Shown: piece by piece, positions 1 to 7,901 of the stretch
How positions within the stretch are numbered: the stretch's first letter is position 1
Layout of the letters: every line of letters starts with the position of its first letter
DNA from: an uncultured Pseudomonadota bacterium
GTDB taxonomy: Bacteria; Pseudomonadota; Gammaproteobacteria; Xanthomonadales; Ahniellaceae
Length of the DNA stretch: 26,937 nt
Direction of reading: 5' to 3'
Assembly (NCBI GenBank): GCA_937996755.1
Contig: CALKUS010000194.1
Location: 1-26,937, forward strand
Position numbers and translations under genes: made by a program
The notes under the pieces: model-generated
The model's input: the letters and a program-made list of their open reading frames with translations, nothing else
The model's database searches: none
What the model was told of the DNA's origin: nothing

Positions 1-24
1 TTTCTCGTCGACTTGCCTGAGGCA

Positions 25-54
25 GCGCCAGGCCCGACCGCGCGGGCCTGGCGC
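25..54. repeat. Perfect 12-bp inverted repeat, loop ACCGCG
   Basis: The left arm GCGCCAGGCCCG (25-36) pairs fully with CGGGCCTGGCGC (43-54) around a 6-nt loop. No T-tract follows on either strand, so it is not a classical intrinsic terminator. It could be a factor-assisted terminator for a gene left of the window, or a REP-like element. Confidence 0.7.
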
Positions 55-250
55 GGTACGGCTCGGACCGCGATACCGACGGTTCCATAGCCGGGCTCAC
101 GCGCTTCGAATTCGCGCGAAGCGAGCGCGCAGCGCGAGCCAGACTTCCCGCCCTCTCGTCGGCATCGACAGCGCGAGTCTCGCGTCGCGAATTCTTGCTC
201 CATCACTGCGCGTCGAGAGCAGCGCGCTTTACGCCCTGGGTGGAGTCCGG

Positions 251-278
251 AGGAGGGTGTGGGCGAGCACACCCTCCT
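251..278. repeat. Perfect 11-bp inverted repeat, loop GGCGAG
   Basis: AGGAGGGTGTG (251-261) pairs with CACACCCTCCT (268-278). It sits just before the 38-nt tandem repeats and about 250 nt past the mgtE stop. There is no T-tract on the minus-strand side, so a role as the mgtE terminator is only possible. Confidence 0.65.
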
Positions 279-286
279 TCGGTCGC

Positions 287-388
287 CGGCAGGCGAAACT
301 GTCCAGAGCGACAGCTCGCAATCGCAAGAAACCCGGCATCGCGCCCAACTCGGCAGGCGAAACTGTCCAGAGCGACAGCTCGCAATCG
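287..388. repeat. Two identical 38-nt direct repeats, 64-nt period
   Basis: The 38 nt at 287-324 recur identically at 351-388. The unit begins CGGCAGGCGAAACTG and ends CAGCTCGCAATCG, with a small CTGTC/GACAG hairpin around CAGAGC inside it. The 26-nt segment between the copies resembles the sequence after the second copy, and a degraded third start is visible near 413-430, so the true period is 64 nt. An 11-mer of the unit (GTCCAGAGCGA on this strand) also occurs on the minus strand at 24832-24842, suggesting a dispersed family. Two full copies with no further regular repeats do not make a CRISPR array. Confidence 0.75.
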
Positions 389-528
389 ACGGAAACGCAT
401 CACCGCGCCCCAGCTCGGGCCAAACCTGTGCGGAGTGAAGCGTTGATGAGAACTGAAGCCTGCATCCCTGCGGCTCATCCGTTCGCCGTGACGACGTAGC
501 CAACGTCAGGCTGCAGCAACTCCTCGCC

Positions 529-1743
529 TCAGAGCAGCAACCACGTTGCCAGCGAGAGAAAAACTCCCATGCTGACCACATCCGTCGCCGTCGTCAGGAA
601 GATGCTCGACGCCGTCGCCGGATCGGCGCCCAGGCGCTTGAGGCCGAGCGGGATCAGCGCGCCGGCGATGCCGCTCACCACGCAGCTCACGGTCATCGCG
701 AGTGCGAGGATCAGGCCCAGTGCGATCGCATCCGTGCGGCCCTGGCCGCGCGCGGTCACCCACATGCCCGCGCCCGCGACGATGCCGACGAGGGCGCCGT
801 TGCAGAAGCCGAGCCACGCTTCCTTTGCGACCAGCTTGCCGGCCTTGTCGGCGCGCAGCTCGCCGAGCGTCATGCCGCGCAGCGTGACGGCGAGCGCCTG
901 GCAACCCGTGTTGCCGGACTGGCCCGACAGCACGGAGAGGAACACGGCGAGTACGACGATCTTGTCGAGCGTGTCCTGGAAGTAGCCGACGACGGCCGCG
1001 GCGACGAACGCCGTGAGCAGGTTCAGCTGCAGCCACGGATGGCGCGACTTGAAGCTGCGCTGCCACGGCGTGGCGAGGCGCTCTTCCTTCTCGACACCGA
1101 CCATCGAGCCGGCCTGCGCGGAGATCTCGAACGCCTGCTGCTCGAACAGCACCTGGCCCTTCACCATGCCGAGCAGGCGCTGCTGGTCGTCGCAGACGGG
1201 ATAGACGGGATAGTGGCGCGTCACCACTTCCTTCATCGCATCGACGAGCTCCATCTCCGGGCGCAGGAAGAACGGGCTCGCGATCATGATCTCGCCGAGC
1301 CGGTTCTCCGGCGTGGCGAACAGCAGCTCGCGGAACGCGACGACGCCGGCCAGCTTGCCGTCGGACTCGGTCACGAAGATGTACGTGACCATGCGCTTCT
1401 TGACGATCTCGCGCAGCGAATCGATCACTTCGCGGATCGTCGCCTGCGGCCGGAACACGGCCGGCGGGCGCTCCATCAGGCGGCCGACCGTGCCCTCTTC
1501 GTAGCTGTGGCCCTCGAGCCACAGCTGACCCTGGCCGAACGGAGTCGCGGCCGCGATCGCCTTGCGCCGCGCCGCCGGGAACTCCTCCAGGATCTCGACC
1601 GCGTAGCTCGGGTTCGGCACTTTCGCGAGCAGCGCGCCGATTTCGGCGTCGGGCCGCTCGCTCAGGCGATCCGCCGCCGTACGCGGATCGAGGTCGCGGA
1701 TCAGGTCAAGTGCGTGCTGGGTGCTGTCTTCCTGCTCGTCCAT
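529..1743 (-). CDS. mgtE: MgtE-family magnesium channel/transporter
   Basis: This is an inner-membrane Mg2+ channel of the MgtE/SLC41 family, 404 aa from the ATG at 1743. A GTG at 1755 in the same frame follows a GGGGGTGG stretch and is an alternative start. The order of parts is a short helical N-domain (about 1-85), two CBS domains (about 86-215) and five membrane helices (about 235-404). The family signature is visible as GQSGNTGCQALAVTLRG. The pore aspartate of the family is expected in TATDVVSM, giving D388. The N-domain is shorter than in typical MgtE proteins of about 450 residues. In known MgtE, cytoplasmic Mg2+ binding at the N and CBS domains closes the pore, so gating could be simplified here. 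The gene starts about 45-57 nt after the upstream kinase stop on the same strand and may be read through from it. Confidence 0.93.
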   Translation of the reverse strand: MDEQEDSTQHALDLIRDLDPRTAADRLSERPDAEIGALLAKVPNPSYAVEILEEFPAARRKAIAAATPFGQGQLWLEGHSYEEGTVGRLMERPPAVFRPQATIREVIDSLREIVKKRMVTYIFVTESDGKLAGVVAFRELLFATPENRLGEIMIASPFFLRPEMELVDAMKEVVTRHYPVYPVCDDQQRLLGMVKGQVLFEQQAFEISAQAGSMVGVEKEERLATPWQRSFKSRHPWLQLNLLTAFVAAAVVGYFQDTLDKIVVLAVFLSVLSGQSGNTGCQALAVTLRGMTLGELRADKAGKLVAKEAWLGFCNGALVGIVAGAGMWVTARGQGRTDAIALGLILALAMTVSCVVSGIAGALIPLGLKRLGADPATASSIFLTTATDVVSMGVFLSLATWLLL

Positions 1744-1799
1744 CGCGCCGCCCACGGTTCGCCACCCCCGCGAACCTTACGCGATTTTCGCGGCCGCGG

Positions 1800-4430
1800 T
1801 CAGCGGGGGATCGGCTTTCCGGCTTCGATGGCCGCGAGCTCCGCCCGCCTGCGCTTCACGATCGGATGGTCGGCGCCGTACAGGGCTTCGTTGGTGGCGA
1901 TCGCCTCGCGCGCGGCCGCGATGGCCTCGTCGCGCCGACCGAGCACGGCCAGCGCCTCGGCGCGCACGGAATGCGCGTCGGCCAGCTCGACGACCGGGAT
2001 GTCGAACGCCGCGCGCACCGCCGCGAGGGCGTCATCGACTTCGGCGAGCCCGCGCTCCGCCTCGCCCGTCCGCGCGAGCGCAACCGCGTGCAGGACGCGC
2101 GTGCCGAGGCAGATCTTGTTGCCCGACGTCTCCGTGTCGGCGCAGGCGGCCAGTGCGCGCCCGGCCAGTGCCAGCGACTCGGCGTCGCGACCGGCGCGGG
2201 CCGCGATTCGCGCGAGCGTGCCGAGGGCACGCGCGTCCGAGCGGCCGATGCGGTCGAACATCGCCACTGCTTCGCGCGCGAGCGCCTCGCCACCCGGATC
2301 GCCGTCGCGCACGCGTGCCTCGCCGAGGTCGGCGAGCGCCGCCGCGGTCCACGGATGGTCGCCCGGGTACGTCGCGCGAGAGATCGCCAGGCGCCGCTCG
2401 ATCGTCTGCTTCTCCTCGTCGTAGCGTCCCTGCCGATACAGCAGCAGCTCGATGGTCCACAGCGAAGGGATCACCTGCGGCGACTCCTTGCCGGAGCGCG
2501 CCTCGACCGCGGCCAGCGCCTCGCGCGCGTAGCGTTCGGCTTCCTGCGTCCGGTTCGCCTCGAGCAGCGCCGTCGCGAGGTTCTGCAGCGTGGCGATCGG
2601 TGCGTCGTCCGGCTTGCGCGCGGCGCGCTCGATGGCGAGCACGCGTTCCAGGATCGCGATCGCCTCGTCATCGCGGCCCTGCTCGTGGCGAACACCCGAC
2701 AGCGCGGACAATGCATTCGCCAGGCTCAACGGCTCGCTCTTCTCGTAGGGCTCGAGGATCGCGACCGCGCGCAGCAGCAACGGCTCGCCCTCGACCACGC
2801 GCCCCTGGTAGGCGCCGATCACCGCGAGGTTGATCAGCGACTCGGCGACGGCCGGGTGGTTCGGGCCGTAGGTCTGCTTGGCGAGCGCCAGCGCGCGCTC
2901 GAACAACGCCTTCGCCGCGACGAAGTCGCCCTTGCCCGCGGTGATCTCGCCGAAGTCGTCCAGCAGGTCGGTGCGCAGCTTCGGGTCGTCGGCCAGCTCG
3001 CTGTCGATGCGCGACTTCGCGTCCTCGAACGCCTGCGCCATGGTGAGCGTGCCGCGCGCATCGGCGCGCATCGGGTCTTCCTGCAGGAAGACCGAGATGA
3101 GGAAGTCTTTCACGCGCTTGCTGCGCTCGAGCGATTCCTTCGCCTGCGCCGCCTCACGCTCGGCGCGCTGCGCCTCGGCGTCGGCACGCTTCGCCTGCTC
3201 GCGCGCGATGCCGGCCTGCCAGAGCGACGCACCGAGGCCCGCGAAGAGCGCGGCGAGCACGATCGCCGCCGCGGCGACGCCCGCGCGATGCCGGCGCACG
3301 AACTTCCCGAAGCGATAACGCACGGTGTCCGGCCGCGCCGCGACGGGGCGACCGTCGAGCCAGCGACGCAGGTCGTCGGCGAGCGCGGCCGCGGTCGCAT
3401 AGCGGCGCGCCGGCTCGCGGCGCAGCGCCATGAGCGCGATCGTGTCGAGGTCGCCGGTCAACTCGCGCGCGCGGCGGCCGGGCTGCGTGCGCGCGACATC
3501 GCTCGGCCGCTCGATCGACTCGCTGTCGACGGCGCGCGCGAGCGCCTCGGGCGTGCCGCTGCGCCGGTGCGGCAACGTGCCCGTGAGCAGCTCGAACAGC
3601 ACGACGCCGAGCGAATAGACGTCGGTCGCCGTGCCGGCCGGCTCGCCGAGGATCTGCTCCGGCGCGGCGTACGCGGGCGACATCACGCGCGCGCCCGTGC
3701 CGGTGAGCGTGCCGTCGGCTTCGTCGCCCAGCAGCTTCGCGATGCCGAAGTCGAGCACGCGCGGCTGGCCGTTCGCGTCGACGAGGATGTTGGAAGGCTT
3801 GAGGTCGCGATGCACGACGAGCTGCGAGTGCGCGTACGCGACGGCGTCGCACACCTCCGCGAGCAGCGCGACGCGCGCGCGCAGGTCGAGCTTCGCCGCG
3901 TTCGCGTGCTGCACGATGTCGCGGCCCTCGACGAACTCCATCGCGTAGTACGGCCGGCCGTCGGGCGCGAGGCCGCCGTCGAGGAAGCGCGCGACGTGCG
4001 GATGGTTGAGCTGCGCGAGGATGCGCCGCTCCTGCGCGAAGCGGCGCACGAGCTCGTTGCTGTCCATGCCGCGCTTGAGCAGCTTCACCGCGACGAGCTG
4101 GCGCATGTCGCCGAGCTCGCGTTCCGCCAGGTACACCTCGCCCATGCCGCCGCGGCCGAGCAGGCGCAGCAGGCGGAACGGACCGAGCGTGGCACCGCTC
4201 TCGTCGACGACGTCGGCCGGTTGCGCGAGCGCGCCGGCCAGCGTCGGCGACGCGCGCGCGACGCCGGCATCGAGCACGCCGCTGCGCGCGTCGGCCGCCA
4301 GCATTTCGCGCACCGCGGCCGCGAGCGCCGGGTCCAGCGTCGCGAGCCGTGTTTCGCGCTCGCCGGCCGCGAGCTCGACGAGCTCGTCGAACAGTCGCGA
4401 CGCTTCGCGCCAGCGCTCAGTCGTCGCCAT
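1800..4430 (-). CDS. Membrane Ser/Thr protein kinase with C-terminal TPR repeats (partner of the ECF sigma factor)
   Basis: This 876-aa protein has a Hanks-type kinase domain at about 84-355. The glycine loop is GRGGMGEVY (92-100), the ATP lysine is K116 in VAVK, the helix-C glutamate is E134, the catalytic loop is HRDLKPSN (207-214), and DFG (227-229) and APE (256-258) are present, so it should be active. A short helical N-terminal segment (1-80) precedes the kinase. A single membrane helix (about 383-405), a charged coiled coil (about 407-445) and kinesin-light-chain-like TPRs to the C-terminus follow. This places the kinase in the cytoplasm and the TPR sensor probably in the periplasm. Its ATG lies inside the end of the sigma gene (14-nt overlap), so the two are translationally coupled. 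It is clearly paralogous to the kinase at 5053-7734. Confidence 0.95.
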   Translation of the reverse strand: MATTERWREASRLFDELVELAAGERETRLATLDPALAAAVREMLAADARSGVLDAGVARASPTLAGALAQPADVVDESGATLGPFRLLRLLGRGGMGEVYLAERELGDMRQLVAVKLLKRGMDSNELVRRFAQERRILAQLNHPHVARFLDGGLAPDGRPYYAMEFVEGRDIVQHANAAKLDLRARVALLAEVCDAVAYAHSQLVVHRDLKPSNILVDANGQPRVLDFGIAKLLGDEADGTLTGTGARVMSPAYAAPEQILGEPAGTATDVYSLGVVLFELLTGTLPHRRSGTPEALARAVDSESIERPSDVARTQPGRRARELTGDLDTIALMALRREPARRYATAAALADDLRRWLDGRPVAARPDTVRYRFGKFVRRHRAGVAAAAIVLAALFAGLGASLWQAGIAREQAKRADAEAQRAEREAAQAKESLERSKRVKDFLISVFLQEDPMRADARGTLTMAQAFEDAKSRIDSELADDPKLRTDLLDDFGEITAGKGDFVAAKALFERALALAKQTYGPNHPAVAESLINLAVIGAYQGRVVEGEPLLLRAVAILEPYEKSEPLSLANALSALSGVRHEQGRDDEAIAILERVLAIERAARKPDDAPIATLQNLATALLEANRTQEAERYAREALAAVEARSGKESPQVIPSLWTIELLLYRQGRYDEEKQTIERRLAISRATYPGDHPWTAAALADLGEARVRDGDPGGEALAREAVAMFDRIGRSDARALGTLARIAARAGRDAESLALAGRALAACADTETSGNKICLGTRVLHAVALARTGEAERGLAEVDDALAAVRAAFDIPVVELADAHSVRAEALAVLGRRDEAIAAAREAIATNEALYGADHPIVKRRRAELAAIEAGKPIPR

Positions 4431-4989
4431 CGGGCAGTCCCGCGAGCTGCGCGTGGAGGAACGCGCGCGCCTTGCGCCAGTCGCGCTTGAGCGAGCGCTC
4501 GGAGCGGCCGTTCAGGCCGGCGATTTCCTCGAGCTCGAGCCCGCCGAAGAAGCGCAGCTCGACGAGCTGCGCGAGGCCGTCGTCGACGGCGGCGAGCCGC
4601 TCGAGCGCCTGGTCGAGCGCGAGCACGTCGGCATCGCGTTGCCCGGCCTGCGGATCGGGATACTGCTCGTCGATCGGCTCGGCGTCGGCGCCACCGCCAC
4701 GCTTCGCCGCGGCGCGGTGGCGTGCATGGTCGACCACGAGCTGGCGCATGGCGCGCGCCGCGACCGCGAAGAAGTGCTCACGGTCGCCCTGCGCGAGCGC
4801 TTCCGGGCGCGCCAGCCGGAACCACGCTTCATGCACGAGCGACGTCGCCTGCATGCCGTCGCCGCGCCGGCGGTCGACGTGGCGCTCCGCGATGCGGTGC
4901 AGGTCGGCGTACACGGCCTCGAACAGGCGGTCGTTCGACGCGCGGTCGCCCCCGCGCGCTGCCGCGATCAGCTCCGTCACGTCGCCCAT
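4417..4989 (-). CDS. ECF RNA polymerase sigma factor, TIGR02999/ECF43-like
   Basis: This 190-aa sigma-70-family ECF factor has region 2 at about 5-95 (ATSLVHEAWFRL at 48-59, then the FFAVAARAMRQLVVDHARH helix) and region 4 at about 125-183 (LVELRFFGGLELEEIAG, then the helix-turn-helix GRSERSLKRDWRKARAFL). No anti-sigma gene is adjacent. Instead the gene overlaps a Ser/Thr kinase by 14 nt. In the ECF43 group, kinase phosphorylation of a region-2 threonine is known to activate the sigma factor. T49 and S50 here are candidate acceptors by inference. The start at 4989 is preferred: the open frame runs to 5046, but the extra 19 residues come from the conserved upstream DNA element at 5017-5047 and are not protein-like. 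Confidence 0.93.
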   Translation of the reverse strand: MGDVTELIAAARGGDRASNDRLFEAVYADLHRIAERHVDRRRGDGMQATSLVHEAWFRLARPEALAQGDREHFFAVAARAMRQLVVDHARHRAAAKRGGGADAEPIDEQYPDPQAGQRDADVLALDQALERLAAVDDGLAQLVELRFFGGLELEEIAGLNGRSERSLKRDWRKARAFLHAQLAGLPDGDD

Positions 4990-5016
4990 GCCGGTTCCGC
5001 CCTGCGTCCCTGCGCG

Positions 5017-5047
5017 GACGCTGACACAGCGCCGTCCCGGCGGCAAA
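5017..5047 (-). promoter_or_regulatory. Candidate ECF promoter/operator upstream of the sigma gene
   Basis: Read on the minus strand, this 31-nt element starts TTTGC and ends GCGCTGTGTCAGCGTC. It aligns without gaps to 7762-7792 upstream of the other kinase, and both end exactly 27 nt before the chosen start codon. The 27-nt leaders themselves are not alike. A 5-bp inverted repeat CGCTG-TGT-CAGCG lies in the conserved end, so a dimeric repressor or activator site is an alternative to -35/-10 boxes. The element begins 5 nt after the stop of the upstream kinase. Confidence 0.6.
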
Positions 5048-5052
5048 TCCGC

Positions 5053-7734
5053 TCACGGCACCGCGACCGGTGCGGGCGCCAGCGCCGCCAGCGCCTTGCG
5101 CGCGCGCTGCGTCTCGCGGTGCTGCTCGCCGTACATGCGCAGGTAGATCGCCAGCGCTTCTTCCTGCGCGGCCCGCGCGTCCGCCCCGCGCCCGAGGGCG
5201 GCGAGCGCATGAGCGCGCGATTCGAGCGCCTGGGCGGCGTCGTTGTCTGGCCGTTCGGTCGCGCGGAGCGCGGCGAGCGCGGCGTCCGCTTCCGCGAGCC
5301 CCTCCTGCGCGCGGCCCGCGTCCGCGAGCATCCCGGCGCGATTCGCGCGGATCACGTTGCACAATGCGAGCCCCTCGTTGCTCCCGCACTCGGCCCAGGC
5401 GCGATCGATCGCGGCGAGCGCGCCCGCGCCGTCACCCGAGCGCCCCTTCGCCAGTGCGAGGTAGCGCAACGGCGTCAGCACCTCCGGGCTGTCGAGCGCC
5501 GTGTAGATCTGCACGGCCTCTTCGAGCATCGCGATGCCCTCGTCGGAACGACCGGCCTCGATGCGCTCCCAGCCGAGGTCGGCGAGTGGCCCGGCCTTCC
5601 ACGCGTGGTCGCCGGGAAACGCCTTGCGCGCGATCGCGACGCGGCGCTCGTCGATCGCGACGGCGTCGTCGTACTTGCCGCGGTCGTAGAGGATCATCGA
5701 GAGCGTCTCGAGCGTGTACAGGAGCGTCGGGTTGTCGGCGCCGAGCTCGCGCTCGCGCATCGCGAGCGCCTCGCGCAGCATCGGCTCGGCCTCGTCCGAA
5801 CGTCCCGCATCGAACAGGTTCACGCCGTGGTTGTGCATCACGGCGGCCAGCATCGCGACGTCCGCGCCGCCGTACCGGCGCTGCAGCTCGAGCGCGCGCG
5901 CGGTGTACTGCACGGCCTTGTCGTACTGCCCCTGCGTCTTGACGATGATCCCCATCATGCCGAGGCCGTTCACGAGCGGGAGCGGCTCGGTGTCGGCGTG
6001 CTTCTCGAGGATCGCGAGCGCGCGCTCGGCCATGCCGGTCGCCTGCAGGAAGCGCTCGCGGTACATCTCGATCGACACGAGGTTCACGAGCGACTCGGCG
6101 ACCGCCGGATGGTCGGGGCCGTAAGTCGCTTCCGCGAGTGCGAGCGCGCGCCGGAACAGCGCCTCGGCTTCGTCCAGCCGGCCCTGGCCCGAGCGCACCT
6201 CGCCGAAGTCGTCGAGCAGGTCCACCTGCAATCGCGGATCGTCGCCCAGGTCCTTGTCGACGCGCGCGAGCGCATCGTCCACGGCTTCGCCGAGCGTCTG
6301 CGGCCCCGACGGGCGATTCCGGAACGGGTCGGCCTGCGCGAACGTCGCCATCATGAAGTCCTTCACGCGCTTCGTGCGCAGCGCGGACTCCTGCGCGGCC
6401 GCCGCTTCGCGCGTCGCACGCGCCGCCTCGCTGCGCGCGACGCCCGCCTGCCAGAGCGCGAGCACGAGCGCGACGACGATCGCGACGACGGACGCGAGCG
6501 CGACGGCGACGCCGCCGCGATGGCGACGCACGAACTTGCCGAGCCGATAGCCGAGCGTGTCGGGCCGCGCCGCGATCGGCCGGCCCTCGACATGGCGGCG
6601 CAGGTCGTCGGCGAGCGCCGCAGCCGAGCGATAGCGCCGGTCCGGCGCATGCGCGAGCGCCTTCAGGACGATCGTGTCGAGGTCGCCTTCCAGCGAGCGC
6701 GCGACGATCGACGTATCGCCGCCGGCCGCGCGCCGACGGCACGCGCTCGGGCGCTCGGGCGCCAGCTCGATCGTCGCGGCGAGCGCCGAGAGCGTCTTCG
6801 TGCGGCGGCCCTGCGGCAGCTCGCCGGTGAACAACTCGTACAGCAGCAGGCCGAGCGCGTGCACGTCGGTCGCGATGCCGGCCGGCTCGCCCGCGAGTTG
6901 CTCGGGCGCCGCATACGCGGGCGACAGCAGCCGCACGCCCGTGCCGGTGCGCACGTCGCCTTCGGATTCGTCGAGCAGTTTCGCGATGCCGAAGTCGAGC
7001 AGGCGCGGCGCGCCGTCGCTGCCGACGAGCACGTTCGACGGCTTCAGGTCGCGGTGCACCACGAGGCGTCGATGCGCGTAGTCGAGCGCTTCGCAGACGG
7101 CGATCGCGAGCGCGATGCGCGCGCGCAGCCCGAGCGCATGGCGCCGCGCGTAGTCGACGATCGGCTCGCCCTCGACCAGCTCCATCGCGAGCCACGGGCG
7201 GCCTTCAGCGCCCATGCCGCCGTCGATCAGCCGCGCGATGCCCGGGTGCTGGAGCTGCGCGAGGATGCGCCGCTCCTGCACGAAGCGGCGCAGCATGTCC
7301 TCGGATTCCGCGCCGGGCCGCAGCAGCTTCAGCGCGACCACCTGCGTGTAGCCCGCGGCGATGCGTTCGGCGCGATAGACATCGCCCATGCCGCCGCGCC
7401 CGAGCAGGCCGGTGAGCCGGAACGGGCCGACCTGCGCGCCCGCCGCGAGCGTCGGCGCGGCGACCGGCGCGGCGTCGCTGCCGATCGCGTCGACCAGCGT
7501 CGGTGCGAGGCGCGCCATGCCGCGGTCCAGCGGGCCGTCCGCGGCGTCGGCCGCGCGCAGGCGCTCGATGTCGGCCGCGAGCGCCGCGTCGGCCGCGCGC
7601 AACGACGCCAGCTTCGCTTCGAATTCCGCGCCGTCGAGGTCGAGCCACTCGTCGAACAGCTCGCACGCGCGCTGCCAGCGCGCGGCGTCGCGCGGGTTCG
7701 ACAGGTTCGCCTGGTTGCCGTCCTGATCGCGCAT
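5053..7734 (-). CDS. Second membrane Ser/Thr protein kinase with TPR repeats
   Basis: This 893-aa protein has the same architecture as its neighbour at 1800-4430: N-terminal helical segment (1-100), kinase domain (about 104-375), membrane helix (about 408-430), coiled coil and TPRs. The catalytic residues are intact: GRGGMGDVY (112-120), K136, E154, HRDLKPSN (227-234), DFG (247-249) and APE (276-278). The stretch after the membrane helix (KRVKDF, then LLDDFGEV, then YGPDHPAVAESLVNL) aligns closely with the paralogue, so the pair arose by duplication. The start at 7734 is chosen because GCAGGGAG precedes it at good spacing. The frame extends to 7791, but only through the conserved promoter element. 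It has no sigma gene of its own. It stops 64 nt before the sigma start and is probably co-expressed with the same sigma factor. Confidence 0.94.
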   Translation of the reverse strand: MRDQDGNQANLSNPRDAARWQRACELFDEWLDLDGAEFEAKLASLRAADAALAADIERLRAADAADGPLDRGMARLAPTLVDAIGSDAAPVAAPTLAAGAQVGPFRLTGLLGRGGMGDVYRAERIAAGYTQVVALKLLRPGAESEDMLRRFVQERRILAQLQHPGIARLIDGGMGAEGRPWLAMELVEGEPIVDYARRHALGLRARIALAIAVCEALDYAHRRLVVHRDLKPSNVLVGSDGAPRLLDFGIAKLLDESEGDVRTGTGVRLLSPAYAAPEQLAGEPAGIATDVHALGLLLYELFTGELPQGRRTKTLSALAATIELAPERPSACRRRAAGGDTSIVARSLEGDLDTIVLKALAHAPDRRYRSAAALADDLRRHVEGRPIAARPDTLGYRLGKFVRRHRGGVAVALASVVAIVVALVLALWQAGVARSEAARATREAAAAQESALRTKRVKDFMMATFAQADPFRNRPSGPQTLGEAVDDALARVDKDLGDDPRLQVDLLDDFGEVRSGQGRLDEAEALFRRALALAEATYGPDHPAVAESLVNLVSIEMYRERFLQATGMAERALAILEKHADTEPLPLVNGLGMMGIIVKTQGQYDKAVQYTARALELQRRYGGADVAMLAAVMHNHGVNLFDAGRSDEAEPMLREALAMRERELGADNPTLLYTLETLSMILYDRGKYDDAVAIDERRVAIARKAFPGDHAWKAGPLADLGWERIEAGRSDEGIAMLEEAVQIYTALDSPEVLTPLRYLALAKGRSGDGAGALAAIDRAWAECGSNEGLALCNVIRANRAGMLADAGRAQEGLAEADAALAALRATERPDNDAAQALESRAHALAALGRGADARAAQEEALAIYLRMYGEQHRETQRARKALAALAPAPVAVP

Positions 7735-7761
7735 CGCTGCTCCCTGCGGTCGGGGCGGTCC

Positions 7762-7792
7762 GACGCTGACACAGCGCATTCGCCGCCGCAAA
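7762..7792 (-). promoter_or_regulatory. Candidate ECF promoter/operator upstream of the second kinase
   Basis: This is the second copy of the 31-nt element described at 5017-5047, in the same orientation and at the same 27-nt distance from the start codon (7734). The 16 nt at its downstream end are identical in both copies. It lies in the 167-nt gap between this kinase and the divergent giant secreted gene, so a bound regulator could affect both. Confidence 0.6.
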
Positions 7793-7901
7793 CGCGCGCC
7801 CGTTACGACCTCCCACGCAGGAAACGGACATGCGGGGCCAACCCCGGCGCATGGCCCCTCTCGCGCGATTCCTCCGTGGAACAGGGCCAGGAGGTGCCCC
7901 C

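Larger units (their letters stand above)
1..528. other. Non-coding region with hairpins and a short tandem repeat
   Basis: No convincing gene lies here. The open frames on both strands (about 195-499) are low-complexity, Arg/Pro-rich translations of a repeat-containing stretch, with no domain and no clear ribosome binding site. The region holds a 12-bp perfect hairpin (25-54), an 11-bp hairpin (251-278) and two 38-nt direct repeats (287-324 and 351-388). It lies downstream of the mgtE stop codon. Nothing seen here looks like the end of a gene entering from the left edge. Confidence 0.6.

Noticed and set aside
287..388. Possible CRISPR array
   Set aside because: Only two perfect 38-nt copies with one 26-nt spacer that resembles the following sequence, and no cas gene in the window.
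203..499. Short open frames of 80-91 codons before mgtE
   Set aside because: They overlap on both strands, contain the DNA repeat and lack ribosome binding sites or recognisable sequence.
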